Shown: piece by piece, positions 32,782 through 42,685 of the stretch
How positions within the stretch are numbered: position 1 is the first letter of the stretch
How the letters are laid out: the number at the start of each line of letters is the position of its first letter
NCBI RefSeq assembly: GCF_002975205.1
Contig: NZ_PCOC01000001.1
Span: 1,488,001-1,552,000 of the forward strand
Length of the DNA: 64,000 nt
Source: Ochrobactrum vermis
GTDB taxonomy: Bacteria; Pseudomonadota; Alphaproteobacteria; Rhizobiales; Rhizobiaceae
Reading direction: 5' to 3'
Notes under the pieces: model-generated
The model's database searches: none
What the model saw: only the letters and a program-made list of their open reading frames with translations
What the model was told of the DNA's origin: nothing
Made by a program: the position numbers and the translations under genes

Positions 32782-33921
32782 CTAGCAGGCAAACAGGTCG
32801 TTGAAAAGTACGAACCCCATGAATCCCATAACAAGAAGGAACCCGGCACGGTAGAAAATTTCCTGCGCTGCAGCAGATACCGGACTACCCTTTATGGCCT
32901 CGACTGCATAAAAAACCAGATGACCGCCATCCAGCGGAGGCAGCGGAAACAGGTTCAAAAGCCCTATGCCGACGGACAACATCGCCATCAGTTGAATGAG
33001 CCAATCAAAACCCTGACTTGCCGCCTTGCCAGCCATGTTGGCGATCTTGACCGGACCGCCAAGCTGGCATTTATCCTCGCGCCCTACTGCGAACCGCTGG
33101 AAAAACTCTCCTGTGCGGCTGATAATATAGCCTGTCTCCATGACAGCTTGCCCCACTGATTCGAGGGGACCATATTCAATCCGGCGAAAATTACCGACAG
33201 CTTCAGTGGTTTCCACACCAATGGCGCCAAGCTTGATCTTGTTCCCAAGCGGATCGGTTCGTTCGACAATTGCCGGAACAGCCTGCAGATCCACCATCTT
33301 GCCATCACGCTCGACGCTGAAATTCAGCTTGTCTCCCGCACGACCGGATACGATGCGCTGCACGTCTGAAAAAGTTGTGATCTTTTCGCCATCAACGCTG
33401 ATGAAGCGATCCCCAGCTTCAAACCCTGCTTCTGCTGCTGGGCTACCTGGCTGCACGCCAGCGATGAGCGGATCAGAAATCTGCCGGCCATAAAGCGCAA
33501 AGAAGACGCTGAAGATAATAACCGTCAGAATGATATTGAATGCAGGCCCCGCAAAGACGGTCGCCGCGCGCTTCCACACAGGTTGAGTGTGAAATGCCCT
33601 TTGCTGTTCATCCTCACTCAGTTTTGCACTATCGACGTCGACAGGAGAACTCGTGGCGCTCTCATCACCAATGAACTTGACATAGCCGCCAAGCGGAATG
33701 GCAGAAATCTTCCACCGTGTTCCGTGCTTATCCGTGAAACCGATCAACTCAGGTCCAAAGCCGATAGAAAAAGCCTGTGAACCAATGCCGCACCAGCGCG
33801 CAACCAGATAATGGCCCATTTCATGGACAAAGACCACAACGGTCAGAACAAAGAGAAATGGAATGATGGTCCCGACAAGCAGGCTTTCGCCACCCAGAAA
33901 AAAGGCCAACGCCTCCTGCAA
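32782..33921 (-). CDS. rseP: Site-2 protease RseP/MmpA
   Basis: This intramembrane zinc metalloprotease has 379 residues. HEMGH (H33, E34, H37) lies in the first membrane segment and NLFPLPPLDGGH near the C-terminus supplies the third ligand. One PDZ domain (about 125-215; VQPGSPAAEAGFEAGD) sits between, fewer than the two of E. coli RseP. In alphaproteobacteria such enzymes cut membrane-bound regulators such as PodJ or anti-sigma factors. It lies after cdsA, as in most bacteria. Confidence 0.95.
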   Translation of the reverse strand: MQEALAFFLGGESLLVGTIIPFLFVLTVVVFVHEMGHYLVARWCGIGSQAFSIGFGPELIGFTDKHGTRWKISAIPLGGYVKFIGDESATSSPVDVDSAKLSEDEQQRAFHTQPVWKRAATVFAGPAFNIILTVIIFSVFFALYGRQISDPLIAGVQPGSPAAEAGFEAGDRFISVDGEKITTFSDVQRIVSGRAGDKLNFSVERDGKMVDLQAVPAIVERTDPLGNKIKLGAIGVETTEAVGNFRRIEYGPLESVGQAVMETGYIISRTGEFFQRFAVGREDKCQLGGPVKIANMAGKAASQGFDWLIQLMAMLSVGIGLLNLFPLPPLDGGHLVFYAVEAIKGSPVSAAAQEIFYRAGFLLVMGFMGFVLFNDLFAC

Positions 33922-34004
33922 ATCACTACTCCTTACAAAACACTATCGAGCCAACGAAGAGCTGAATGGATTTTGAACTACCCCTAAACTCATCCGTTGC
34001 GCCC

Positions 34005-34817
34005 TTAGAAACTGAAGAAAATCGCGGACGGCACGTCTGGTTCGGCGAAAATTGCACCAAACAGGTACAAAAGTGCGGCGGCAGCCACAAGCCCATCAAC
34101 GCGATCCAGAACACCGCCATGTCCCGGCAGAAGACGTCCGGAGTCCTTTGCGCCGAACTGGCGCTTCACCCATGATTCTGCAAGATCACCGATCTGCGAA
34201 ACAATAGACAACAGCAATGCGAGCAGCGGCACGATCCAGCTGCCTGGAGCAGCCACCAGAGACGCCACCAAAATCCCTCCAGCCACGGCAGCAGCAGCAC
34301 CGCCGATGGCACCGGACCATGTCTTGTTCGGTGAAAAGCGCGGTGCCAGTTTCGGTCCGCCCAGCGCCCGTCCATTGAAGTAAGCTGCAATATCGGTGGA
34401 CCAGACAACGGCGAAGAGGAAAACAATCGCAGTAAAGCCGAACGGCTCGTCACCGCGCAGAAGCGAGAGCGACACAGCAGAGAAACCGGCATAGAAAAGT
34501 CCCGCTGCTGGCCAGCCTCGGCCAGCCCTCCATTGCGTGACCAAAAGAATGAGAGTGCCCGCCAGCAGAACGCCAATTGTCAGCAATGCACTTCGGTCAA
34601 TGACGAGCAGTACACTGGTAAGTACCAGCCATACCCAGCCAAACAGACGCGAAAACGACGTCTGTTTTGATTCGGTCAAGCTCGTCCACTCGTGGAACAT
34701 GGCCAATCCGATCGCAATCGAAAACAGCGTGAAACCCAGACCGCCGACCCAGGTCAGCCATAAGGCGGCTGTACCGAGGACAATGGCAGTAATGATACGG
34801 GTTTGCAGATTGGACAT
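34005..34817 (-). CDS. cdsA: Phosphatidate cytidylyltransferase
   Basis: CdsA (270 residues) makes CDP-diacylglycerol, precursor of all membrane phospholipids. It has about seven or eight membrane segments and the C-terminal family signature with GDLAESWVKRQFGAKDSGR followed by LPGHGGVLDRVDG. SPNKTWSGAIGG is also conserved. The ATG at 34817 follows AAAGG. It lies 72 bases after uppS in the same direction. Confidence 0.95.
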   Translation of the reverse strand: MSNLQTRIITAIVLGTAALWLTWVGGLGFTLFSIAIGLAMFHEWTSLTESKQTSFSRLFGWVWLVLTSVLLVIDRSALLTIGVLLAGTLILLVTQWRAGRGWPAAGLFYAGFSAVSLSLLRGDEPFGFTAIVFLFAVVWSTDIAAYFNGRALGGPKLAPRFSPNKTWSGAIGGAAAAVAGGILVASLVAAPGSWIVPLLALLLSIVSQIGDLAESWVKRQFGAKDSGRLLPGHGGVLDRVDGLVAAAALLYLFGAIFAEPDVPSAIFFSF

Positions 34818-34889
34818 TGAGACCTTTCGACGGGCTGGCTTACGCCATACTAGAGCATTTTTTAGTGGTGCTGCCTCGTGGAAACCACC

Positions 34890-35657
34890 TTAGACTGCCG
34901 CCCCCTTGGTCGAAGGGCATGCGATTTCTTCTTCAAGCTCCTCCAGCCCTGCCCGCGTTTCTACTCCCCCAAACCGACGCTCGCGCTGGCGAAAAGCCTC
35001 ATAGGCTGCATCAAGGTCGGACGAGCGGAAATCTGGCCAATGAATGGACAGGAACAAAAACTCGGAATATGCCGCTTGCCAGAGCAGAAAGTTCGACAGG
35101 CGCATTTCACCGCTTGTACGGATAATAAGATCTGGATCGGGTATCCCGGCAGTATCGAGATTTGCAGAAACCAGTTCACTGGAGATTGAGGCTGGATCAA
35201 GTAGCCCGGCAGCAACATCGCGCGCCAAGCTTCGCACGGCACGGACGATCTCGTCGCGGGAACCGTAGTTGAAGGCAATGATCAGGTTAAGGCCGGTATT
35301 GCGATGCGTGAGCGTCTCTGCTTCGATCAACAGCGCACGAATATCGGCAGCAAGCTCGTCGCGTTCGCCGATAATGCTGACCCGCACATTGTTGCGATGC
35401 AGTTCTGCAAGGTCACGACGGATGAAAATCTTCAGCAAACCCAGAAGGTCGTTTACTTCCCCGCTGGGGCGGGACCAGTTTTCTGAAGAAAATGCAAACA
35501 ATGTGAGGTAGCCGAGGCCACGGTCCCCGGCTGCCCGCACCGTCTCGCGAAGAGCTTCCACGCCTGCCCGGTGTCCGGCGCTGCGCGGCAAATTGCGTGC
35601 CTTCGCCCAACGGCCATTGCCATCCATAATAATGGCGATGTGGCGCGGATTGGACAT
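34890..35657 (-). CDS. uppS: Undecaprenyl diphosphate synthase
   Basis: UppS (255 residues) is a cis-prenyltransferase that builds the C55 lipid carrier for peptidoglycan and O-antigen. [15 protein letters not shown] holds the catalytic aspartate; FSSENWSRP and the C-terminal [15 protein letters not shown] are family motifs. Start at 35657 follows GGAGAG; the upstream in-frame start is less likely. It lies 35 bases after frr. Confidence 0.96.
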   Translation of the reverse strand: MSNPRHIAIIMDGNGRWAKARNLPRSAGHRAGVEALRETVRAAGDRGLGYLTLFAFSSENWSRPSGEVNDLLGLLKIFIRRDLAELHRNNVRVSIIGERDELAADIRALLIEAETLTHRNTGLNLIIAFNYGSRDEIVRAVRSLARDVAAGLLDPASISSELVSANLDTAGIPDPDLIIRTSGEMRLSNFLLWQAAYSEFLFLSIHWPDFRSSDLDAAYEAFRQRERRFGGVETRAGLEELEEEIACPSTKGAAV

Positions 35658-35692
35658 GGCGAAGCTCTCCCTCAATGAAAACCATGCAAGGC

Positions 35693-36253
35693 CTAAACCT
35701 GCATGATCTCCCCTTCTTTCACTGCAACAACCTTATCCATCTCTGCAATGGTTTCGTCGGTCAGCTTCTGCACTTTTTCAGACTGAACCCGGCTATCATC
35801 CTGACTGATGTCGCCGTCCTTCTCCAGCTTTTTCAGCGTGTCCATACCGTCGCGACGGACATGACGAGCGGCGATGCGGCCTTGTTCTGCATATTGATGC
35901 GCGATCTTGACCAGTTCTTTGCGGCGCTGTTCGTTCAGTTCCGGCAGCGGAATGCGAAGTGTCATACCGTCGGTGATCGGATTAAGGCCCAGACCGGAAT
36001 CACGGATGGCACGTTCTACGGCACCTACCATGCTCTTATCCCAGACGGAGACCGAAAGCATACGCGATTCGGGAACGGTGATATTGGCAACCTGATTGAT
36101 CGGCATCGTAGCGCCGTAGGCTTCGATAGTGATTGGTTCAAGCAGGCTGGCGGAAGCACGGCCGGTACGAAGACCGTTCAGATCGTGCTTCAAAGAATTG
36201 ACTGCGCCTTCCATGCGGCGTTTCAGGTCGTTGATGTCGAAAGCATCACTCAT
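35693..36253 (-). CDS. frr: Ribosome recycling factor
   Basis: Frr (186 residues) splits post-termination ribosomes with EF-G. The three-helix body and the motifs [14 protein letters not shown] and [16 protein letters not shown] are intact. It lies 33 bases after pyrH, with AAGGAGAAAATGC before the ATG, a strong ribosome site. The order rpsB-tsf-pyrH-frr is near universal. Confidence 0.97.
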   Translation of the reverse strand: MSDAFDINDLKRRMEGAVNSLKHDLNGLRTGRASASLLEPITIEAYGATMPINQVANITVPESRMLSVSVWDKSMVGAVERAIRDSGLGLNPITDGMTLRIPLPELNEQRRKELVKIAHQYAEQGRIAARHVRRDGMDTLKKLEKDGDISQDDSRVQSEKVQKLTDETIAEMDKVVAVKEGEIMQV

Positions 36254-36286
36254 GCATTTTCTCCTTCGATACGCAGCAAGGGTCGA

Positions 36287-37009
36287 TCAATTATCGGAAA
36301 CGATCGTGCAGCGTCCCTTGCCTTGCAGAATTTCGGCCAAGCCGCCGTTTTCATGGATGGAATAGACTATTATCGGAATGTTGTTCTCACGCGCAAGGGC
36401 AACAGCGGCTGTATCCATGACTGCGAGCCCGCGATCGAGAACTTCTTTGTGCGTCAGCTGATCGAAACGCGTTGCATTCGGATCCTTTTTCGGGTCCGCA
36501 GAGTAGATCCCATCGACCTGTGTGCCCTTCAAAAGAGCATCGGCTTCAATTTCCGCAGCGCGAAGAGCTGCCGCCGAATCCGTCGTGAAGAAAGGATTTC
36601 CGGTGCCGCCGGCAAAAATCACGACCTTGCCTTCGTCCATATAGGCCGTGGCCTTTCTCTGCGAAAAGCTCTCACAGATTTCCGGCATGGCTATGGCCGA
36701 AAGCACCACGGAATCAACATCGATCTTATGTAGGGAGGTGCGAAGTGCCAGCGAGTTGATAACCGTGGCCAGCATCCCCATGTGATCGCCGGTGACGCGG
36801 TCTCCGCCTTTTGAGGCCACAGCGACGCCGCGGAAAATATTACCACCGCCAATCACCACACCAACTTCAACGCCGAGCGACCGCGCCTGCTTGATATCGC
36901 TTGCAATACGGTCCGCGACGGAAACGTCGATGCCAAAGCCCTGACTGCCCATCAATGCCTCGCCCGAGGCTTTCAAAAGGACGCGTTTGTAGGCGGGCTT
37001 ACCGGACAT
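36287..37009 (-). CDS. pyrH: UMP kinase
   Basis: PyrH (240 residues) phosphorylates UMP in the amino-acid-kinase fold, not the P-loop type. VLLKASGEALMG, VVIGGGNIFRG and FAGGTGNPFFTTD are conserved. The ATG at 37009 gives the standard length; the ORF extends upstream but without family similarity. It is separated from tsf by 117 bases. Confidence 0.97.
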   Translation of the reverse strand: MSGKPAYKRVLLKASGEALMGSQGFGIDVSVADRIASDIKQARSLGVEVGVVIGGGNIFRGVAVASKGGDRVTGDHMGMLATVINSLALRTSLHKIDVDSVVLSAIAMPEICESFSQRKATAYMDEGKVVIFAGGTGNPFFTTDSAAALRAAEIEADALLKGTQVDGIYSADPKKDPNATRFDQLTHKEVLDRGLAVMDTAAVALARENNIPIIVYSIHENGGLAEILQGKGRCTIVSDN

Positions 37010-37126
37010 TGGATGCTCTCCGCAGATTGTGATCAACTGGTTGTGTTCGGGTTCCGATACACGAAGGGCACCGCGTTGTCACGCGATGCCCTTCATAATC
37101 AAAAGCCTTTTCAGGCAATAACAGTT

Positions 37127-38044
37127 TTAGCCCTTGGCAGCAGCAGCCACTTCAGCAGCGAAATCGGTCTCTTCCTTCTCGATGCCTTCGCCGAGAGCGA
37201 TGCGAGCAAAGCCGACGATCTTGGCCGGAGCGCCGATGGTCTTTTCAGCTTCCTTGAGGGCAGCTGCAACCGTAAGGTCCGGATTGATGACGAACGCCTG
37301 CGAAAGAAGAACAACTTCTTCGTAGAACTTGCGCATACGGCCTTCAATCATCTTCTCGATGATGTTGTCCGGCTTGCCAGACTCACGGGCCTGCTCGATG
37401 AAGATCGCCTTCTCGCGCTCGGCGGCAGCCGGATCGACGTCTTCGGCGGTCAGAGCCAGCGGGTTGATTGCAGCAACGTGCATGGCGACCTGGCGGCCGA
37501 ATGCGTTTGCAGCTTCTGCGTCGCCAGCGGTTTCGATTGCAACGAGAACGCCGAGCTTGCCGAGGCCATCAGCAACACCATTGTGAATGTAGGTCGCGAC
37601 AACGCCCTGCGGAACGCTGAGTGCAGCCGAACGACGGAAACCGATGTTTTCGCCGATGGTTGCAACTGCATCCTTGGCAGCCTGCGTAACAGTCTTGCCG
37701 TCAATATCGGCGTTGGCTACAGCTTCCGTAGAACCATCGGTCGACAGAGCAGCCTGGGCAATCTTACGGACGAGGTCCTGGAAGGCATCGTTGCGAGCAA
37801 CGAAGTCAGTTTCGGAGTTCACTTCAACGACAACGGCCTTGTTGCCGGAAGCTGCAACGCCAACCAGACCTTCGGCAGCCGTACGGCCAGCCTTCTTGTC
37901 AGCCTTTGCGATACCCTTGGCGCGCAGCCAATCAACGGCAGCTTCGATATCGCCATTGGTTTCAGCAAGTGCGGCCTTGCAGTCCATCATGCCGGCGCCG
38001 GTGAGGTCGCGGAGTTCTTTGACGAGAGATGCGGAAATGCTCAT
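37127..38044 (-). CDS. tsf: Elongation factor Ts
   Basis: EF-Ts (305 residues) exchanges GDP for GTP on EF-Tu. The N-terminal UBA-like part reads [20 protein letters not shown], and [11 protein letters not shown] marks the core. Length is normal. ATG at 38044 is preferred over an upstream in-frame codon. It follows rpsB across a 187-base gap that contains two stable hairpins and may hold an attenuator. Confidence 0.97.
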   Translation of the reverse strand: MSISASLVKELRDLTGAGMMDCKAALAETNGDIEAAVDWLRAKGIAKADKKAGRTAAEGLVGVAASGNKAVVVEVNSETDFVARNDAFQDLVRKIAQAALSTDGSTEAVANADIDGKTVTQAAKDAVATIGENIGFRRSAALSVPQGVVATYIHNGVADGLGKLGVLVAIETAGDAEAANAFGRQVAMHVAAINPLALTAEDVDPAAAEREKAIFIEQARESGKPDNIIEKMIEGRMRKFYEEVVLLSQAFVINPDLTVAAALKEAEKTIGAPAKIVGFARIALGEGIEKEETDFAAEVAAAAKG

Positions 38045-38068
38045 GATGTCGCCTTTCATGAAAGCGAA

Positions 38069-38089
38069 GGCACACCGGATGGGTGTGCC
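38069..38089 (-). promoter_or_regulatory. Hairpin between rpsB and tsf, possible attenuator
   Basis: GGCACACC at 38069-38076 pairs exactly with GGTGTGCC at 38082-38089. A second small hairpin (ATCCCG/CGGGAT) lies at about 38157-38171. On the minus strand both fall after the rpsB stop. The T-run after the first stem is poor. A partial terminator between rpsB and tsf is known in E. coli, and this could be an analogue. Confidence 0.45.
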
Positions 38090-38231
38090 AACTTTTAACC
38101 GGCGCTTGGTTTCTGGACCGCGATCCGACCTGAGCATTGCACTTCAGGAATCACAATCCCGCACCGGGATGAAACGAAATTATCCACCCGCCCTATCAAA
38201 GATATGACGGATGGATGAAATCACACGCTGA

Positions 38232-39002
38232 TTAAGCGCCTGCAGCCGGAGCTTCGAGGGCTGGCTCAACTGGAGCCTCAGCCTGCGCACCGACGTCGAT
38301 GCCCATTGCACCCTGCTGACGAGCAATGCCGTCGAGAGCAGCGCGGGCGATCAGATCGCAATAAAGAGCGATAGCGCGTGCAGCGTCGTCGTTGCCTGGG
38401 ATCGGGTAATCGATCTGGTCAGGATCGCAGTTCGAATCGATCACGGCGACAACCGGAATACCAAGACGCTTGGCTTCCTGAATAGCAATCGCTTCCTTGT
38501 TGGTGTCGATAATGAACATCAGGTCCGGAACCGAACCCATGTCCTTGATACCGCCCAAGGCGCGGTCAAGCTTTTCACGCTCACGCTGAAGGTTCAGAAG
38601 TTCCTTCTTGGTGAAGCCCTGGCCTTCGCCGGCCAGAAGTTCGTCGAGCTTGCGCAGACGCTGGATCGAGTTGGAGATCGTCTTCCAGTTGGTCATCATG
38701 CCGCCGAGCCAGCGAGCGTTGACGTAGTACTGTGCCGAACGGTTTGCTGCATCGGCAATGATGTCCGAAGCCTGACGCTTCGTGCCGACGAACAGAACGC
38801 GACCGCCGCGAGCAACGGTGTCCGAAACGATCTTCAGCGCATTGTGCAGCAGAGGAACGGTCTGGGACAGATCGAGAATGTGGATGTTGTTACGATCACC
38901 ATAGATGTATGGTGCCATTTTCGGGTTCCAGCGATGGGTCTGGTGGCCGAAGTGAACACCAGCTTCCAGAAGCTGGCGCATGCTGAAATCAGGCAATGCC
39001 AT
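38232..39002 (-). CDS. rpsB: 30S ribosomal protein S2
   Basis: S2 (256 residues) is an essential 30S protein that binds last. [22 protein letters not shown] begins the family match (start written here in part) and [17 protein letters not shown] is conserved. The C-terminal 25 residues are Ala/Pro/Glu-rich, a common alphaproteobacterial extension. ATG at 39002 follows AAAAGGAAAA. Its 5' leader folds into two clear hairpins. Confidence 0.97.
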   Translation of the reverse strand: MALPDFSMRQLLEAGVHFGHQTHRWNPKMAPYIYGDRNNIHILDLSQTVPLLHNALKIVSDTVARGGRVLFVGTKRQASDIIADAANRSAQYYVNARWLGGMMTNWKTISNSIQRLRKLDELLAGEGQGFTKKELLNLQREREKLDRALGGIKDMGSVPDLMFIIDTNKEAIAIQEAKRLGIPVVAVIDSNCDPDQIDYPIPGNDDAARAIALYCDLIARAALDGIARQQGAMGIDVGAQAEAPVEPALEAPAAGA

Positions 39003-39026
39003 CTGTATTTTCCTTTTCCGGTTGAA

Positions 39027-39084
39027 CCTCCACGGGCTGAGGCGATTGCTCGCCACCGGAGGCTGAGGCAGGATTTCTCCCTGC
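39027..39084 (-). promoter_or_regulatory. Structured rpsB leader
   Basis: On the minus strand CCTCC (39062-39058) pairs with GGAGG (39031-39027), enclosing a perfect inner stem GGCGA/TCGCC closed by a GCAA tetraloop (39054-39041). A second hairpin GCAGG/CCTGC lies just upstream at 39068-39084. The leader ends 25 bases before the S2 start. A nested stem with a GNRA loop before a ribosomal protein gene suggests autoregulation by S2. Confidence 0.5.
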
Positions 39085-39198
39085 AAAAGCCCAATCCCGT
39101 GTGTGGAATAGGCGCGCTGTTAACTGATCGCGCCGCAAATTGCAAGTCATCTGCACAATATAGCACTGAACAAGCAAACGAACACGCCAGTCAACGTG

Positions 39199-40038
39199 CT
39201 ATTTGCAGGATGCGGCCTGCTTTGCCGCGTCGTAGACATCAAGCTTCACGAGTTTTCCGCGCATGGAAAAATCTCCGTAGTCCATTGTGAGGTCGCGGGT
39301 AATGCCATTGCGATAGAGCTTGAAATTGATGCGGTAGATCGGCAGGCCGTCCTGCTTTTCCTTATCGTCGAAATAGGCAATCGTCACCGGCCAGACCTGA
39401 TCCTTGGAAAATTTGCCCATCACCTTGGTCTCATCATCCGGCAGGGCCTGCTCCTTACCGACAACCACAGTGGTAGCAACCACCCGGTCAGCATCTTCAG
39501 AGGCATCGAAAAGCGACGTCTGATAGAATTTCTGTCCGGCTTCCGCTTTTCCGATCAGCTCTTCCATATGCCCCGTCGGAAACTGCGTTCCCTTAAGATC
39601 CAGCTTGTTTTCCTTCGGCTTGCTCAACTCAACGACTGTCTTCCCGCCCTCGAGCTTGGCGTCACCGCGTACTTCCTTGACCAGCTCCTTGTCCACGAAG
39701 GTCTTGTTGACAAAGCGGAAGTTTTTTCCGTCCGCGCCTTCAAAAGTCGTCGTCTGCTGATCCGTCACCCGCTGAGGCTGTTCTTCCATATCGATCCGCG
39801 TGACGAAGCGAAAATTGGTCGTGTAGCCTTCACACGCAGATCCGTTGAACTCGTAAACCATACGACCGGTCAAACCGCTGATGCCCGACTTTTCATCGGC
39901 ACGATCCAGGGTCAGATCATAGACTGCGCGATGTGGAACCAACGTTACCGTCGAGGCCGCATGGGCGACGCCAGCAAACCCGGCCCATACACAAGCAGCC
40001 GTTCCACTCGCCGCAACCGCACTCTTGAAAAAACGCAT
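39199..40038 (-). CDS. eipB: Cell-envelope integrity protein EipB (DUF1849)
   Basis: This 279-residue periplasmic protein of the DUF1849 family carries a signal peptide (about 1-28, AGFAGVAHA) and a beta-rich body. C69 (NGSACEGY) and C278 (penultimate residue) match the positions of the disulfide known in Brucella EipB, which forms a beta spiral needed for envelope stress resistance and virulence. The start at 40038 follows GGGAGA. It diverges from the RidA-like gene over 142 bases. Confidence 0.9.
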   Translation of the reverse strand: MRFFKSAVAASGTAACVWAGFAGVAHAASTVTLVPHRAVYDLTLDRADEKSGISGLTGRMVYEFNGSACEGYTTNFRFVTRIDMEEQPQRVTDQQTTTFEGADGKNFRFVNKTFVDKELVKEVRGDAKLEGGKTVVELSKPKENKLDLKGTQFPTGHMEELIGKAEAGQKFYQTSLFDASEDADRVVATTVVVGKEQALPDDETKVMGKFSKDQVWPVTIAYFDDKEKQDGLPIYRINFKLYRNGITRDLTMDYGDFSMRGKLVKLDVYDAAKQAASCK

Positions 40039-40180
40039 ACATAAATCTCCCGATGAGTTGACGAGCATGATAAAAAAACTCGTGGCGGAAGCGAGGCAAA
40101 AAACGCACCCTTCCCAAAAGCTTCACCGATTCTGCCTATAGGTAGATCGCGAAGTACCTTTGCAAGCAAGGATTAATGCA

Positions 40181-40645
40181 ATGACCGATACGATCGACAG
40201 CCGCCTTAAAAATCTGGGTATATCCATCCCGGAAGCCGCGGCACCTGCCGCCAATTATGTCCCTTTTGCGCAAAGCGGTTCTCTGCTCCTGACATCTGGC
40301 CAGCTTCCACTGGACGGCGGCAAGCTTGTGCATACCGGTCAGATCGGCGATGAGTTGACAGTCGCGCATGGACAAGCTGCGGCGCGTGCCTGCGCCATTA
40401 ACATTCTTGCCCAAGCAAAAGCAGCACTCGGCGACCTCGAACGTATCAAGCGGATTGTGAAGATTACCGTCTTCGTGGCCTCCACGCCTGATTTCGTCGA
40501 GCAGCATCTTGTTGCCAATGGCGCATCCGATCTCCTGGTGGCGATTCTCGGTGATGCAGGCAAGCATGCACGCTCGGCAGTTGGCGTTGCCAGCCTGCCG
40601 CTCAATGCACCGGTAGAAATTGAAGCGATCATCGAGGTTGCCTGA
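40181..40645 (+). CDS. RidA-like (YjgF/YER057c family) protein
   Basis: A 154-residue YjgF-family protein (NYVPFAQSGSLLLTSGQLP, RIVKITVFVASTPDF, HARSAVGVASLPLNAPVEIEA; each cut here to the core). RidA proteins hydrolyse reactive enamine/imine intermediates, but this longer subgroup (COG0251-like, about 150 residues) is less well studied. The RidA arginine equivalent could be R in KHARSAVG. One base separates its stop from the next gene, so they form one unit. Confidence 0.88.
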   Translation: MTDTIDSRLKNLGISIPEAAAPAANYVPFAQSGSLLLTSGQLPLDGGKLVHTGQIGDELTVAHGQAAARACAINILAQAKAALGDLERIKRIVKITVFVASTPDFVEQHLVANGASDLLVAILGDAGKHARSAVGVASLPLNAPVEIEAIIEVA

Positions 40646-40646
40646 T

Positions 40647-41372
40647 ATGACTTCCATCGACTGGATCAAGAAGCGTCCCATTGCCCATCGCGGATTGCAT
40701 GATCTCAATAGGGAACGCTGGGAAAACACCCTTTCAGCGTTCGAAGCCGCAGCCAAAGCGGGTTTTGCCATCGAATGCGATGTTCATCTCACCTGTGACG
40801 GCGGCGTTGTTGTCTTTCATGATGATGAACTGAAGCGCCTCGCCGGTCGCGAGGGTCGCATCAGCGATTTGACACTGGCGGAAGCGACCGCGCTGAAGAT
40901 CGGCGGTACCGCCGATCACGTGCCGACGCTTCGTCAAATGCTTGAACTGGTTGATGGTCGCGTGCCTCTCGTCATCGAACTGAAGGGCATCGAAGGCAAA
41001 GATGACGGTCTGGTCGCCGCGACCGCCAGAGAACTGGCTTCCTATAAGGGTGAAGCCGCGATCATGTCTTTCGATCACCATCTGATCCGCCGTTTCGCGG
41101 CAGATGCACCGGGAATTCCTGGCGGTCTAACCGCCGAAGGTACGCGCACGGAAGACTTTGAACGACATTTCTCCATGCTGGCGCATGGCATTTCCTTCGT
41201 ATCCTATAACGTGCATCACCTGCCGAATCCATTCGTTACTTTCGTTCGGGAGAAGTTGCAAATGCCGGTGATCAGCTGGACCATCCGGGATCGAGAAATG
41301 CAAAGCCATAGCGACCTCAATGTCGACCAGATCACGTTCGAAGGCTTCGATCCGCGCGCCCTCGTGGCTTGA
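40647..41372 (+). CDS. Glycerophosphodiester phosphodiesterase family protein
   Basis: A 241-residue GDPD-family barrel enzyme. IAHRGLHD and ENTLSAFEAAAKAGFAIECD carry the catalytic His, Arg and metal-binding Glu/Asp, and VVFHDDELKRL supplies the second histidine. The family cleaves glycerophosphodiesters to glycerol 3-phosphate and an alcohol. No signal peptide is seen, so it is probably cytoplasmic. It starts one base after the RidA-like stop, so coupled translation is likely. Confidence 0.88.
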   Translation: MTSIDWIKKRPIAHRGLHDLNRERWENTLSAFEAAAKAGFAIECDVHLTCDGGVVVFHDDELKRLAGREGRISDLTLAEATALKIGGTADHVPTLRQMLELVDGRVPLVIELKGIEGKDDGLVAATARELASYKGEAAIMSFDHHLIRRFAADAPGIPGGLTAEGTRTEDFERHFSMLAHGISFVSYNVHHLPNPFVTFVREKLQMPVISWTIRDREMQSHSDLNVDQITFEGFDPRALVA

Positions 41373-41425
41373 CGACAACGCGCCGAGCGCCACAGAATGT
41401 GCGCGATAACGGCAAAGGAATAGCG

Positions 41426-42613
41426 GTGAACGACGAAGATCCGCAGAATGAACAAAGCTTCGTTCTTCGTGTCGTTGAGAATATCAGCGAATTCACGGCA
41501 GACGAATGGAACGGTCTTGTCGGGGCATCCCGGCAGGACATAAATTACAATCCCTTCATTACCCGTAACTTCCTGTCGGCTTTGGAAAAATCAGGCTCTG
41601 TTTCGCAGAAGGCAGGCTGGCTTCCACGTCACTTACGTCTTGAAGACGACCGAGGCCGTCTCATCGGAGCTGTGCCGAACTATCTCAAGGGGCATAGTCA
41701 GGGAGAATATGTCTTTGACCATGGATGGGCTGATGCTTTCGAGCGCGCCGGAGGTCGATATTATCCAAAATTTCAGGCAGCAGTGCCTTTCACACCAGCC
41801 ACCGGGCCACGTTTGCTCAACCATGTCGCCTATGAAAGCGAGGCTGTTCGCCTGGCCTTGGCTGGCGGGCTGCGTGAACTAGCAGATCAAACCGGGGTCT
41901 CATCAGCGCATGTAACGTTTGCGCTACCCGATGAAATTTCCTCACTGGAGCAAGCGGGCTTTCTCCATCGCACAGATCAGCAGTTTCACTTTAAAAACAA
42001 TAGCTTTAAAAGCTATGATGATTTCCTGAATGAGCTTGTATCGCGAAAGCGTAAGGCGCTGAAGAAAGAACGGCGTGAAGCCTTGTCGGATGGCATTGAA
42101 ATCGACTGGCTGACCGGCAATGACCTCACAGAAGCAGTCTGGGATGATTTTTTTAGATTCTATATGGACACAGGCAGTCGCAAATGGGGACGGCCTTATC
42201 TGAACAGGCAGTTCTTTTCGCTAATCGGCGAAAGCATGGCGGAAGACATCCTGCTCGTCATGGCCAAACGCAACGGACATTACATTGCCGGTGCGATCAA
42301 TTTCATTGGAGGCGACACCCTCTTTGGCCGTCACTGGGGCTGCATTGAAGATCATCCCTATCTACATTTCGAGGTTTGTTATCATCAGGCGATCGACTTT
42401 GCCATCGATCGAAAGCTTAGTGTTGTAGAAGCTGGCGCACAGGGCGAGCATAAAATTGCGCGCGGTTACGTACCGGTCACGACCCATTCAGCACATTACA
42501 TTGTTCATGAAGGCTTTCGAAACGCCGTGCGCGACTATCTCGATCATGAACGCCGTGAGGTCCAACAAATTCAGAGCACCCTGGAAGAACATTCGCCCTT
42601 CAGGGATGATTGA
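41426..42613 (+). CDS. FemAB-like/GNAT acyltransferase (DUF482, COG3146)
   Basis: A 395-residue protein of the COG3146 family, related to FemAB peptidyltransferases and GNAT folds. YNPFITRNFLSALEKSG, WLPRHLRLEDD, PNYLKGHSQGEYVFDHGW and GRHWGCIEDHPYLHFEVCY are conserved features. Substrate is unknown; a peptidoglycan or envelope role has been guessed from FemAB kinship. GTG at 41426 is chosen because AAAGGA lies 6 bases upstream; a TTG at 41369 overlapping the GDPD stop is an alternative. It belongs to the ridA-GDPD unit. Confidence 0.8.
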   Translation: MNDEDPQNEQSFVLRVVENISEFTADEWNGLVGASRQDINYNPFITRNFLSALEKSGSVSQKAGWLPRHLRLEDDRGRLIGAVPNYLKGHSQGEYVFDHGWADAFERAGGRYYPKFQAAVPFTPATGPRLLNHVAYESEAVRLALAGGLRELADQTGVSSAHVTFALPDEISSLEQAGFLHRTDQQFHFKNNSFKSYDDFLNELVSRKRKALKKERREALSDGIEIDWLTGNDLTEAVWDDFFRFYMDTGSRKWGRPYLNRQFFSLIGESMAEDILLVMAKRNGHYIAGAINFIGGDTLFGRHWGCIEDHPYLHFEVCYHQAIDFAIDRKLSVVEAGAQGEHKIARGYVPVTTHSAHYIVHEGFRNAVRDYLDHERREVQQIQSTLEEHSPFRDD

Positions 42614-42685
42614 CCTCGTCCACCTTGCCTAACGCGACTTGATACGGTCTGATCCTGCCAAACATTTCGCATTGGAGAGAATCGC

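Noticed and set aside
34852..34900. TAGAGCATTTTTTAGTGG after uppS, similar to the start of the lexA-side repeat.
   Set aside because: Only the first dozen bases resemble the repeat and no palindrome follows, so it was not called as a copy.
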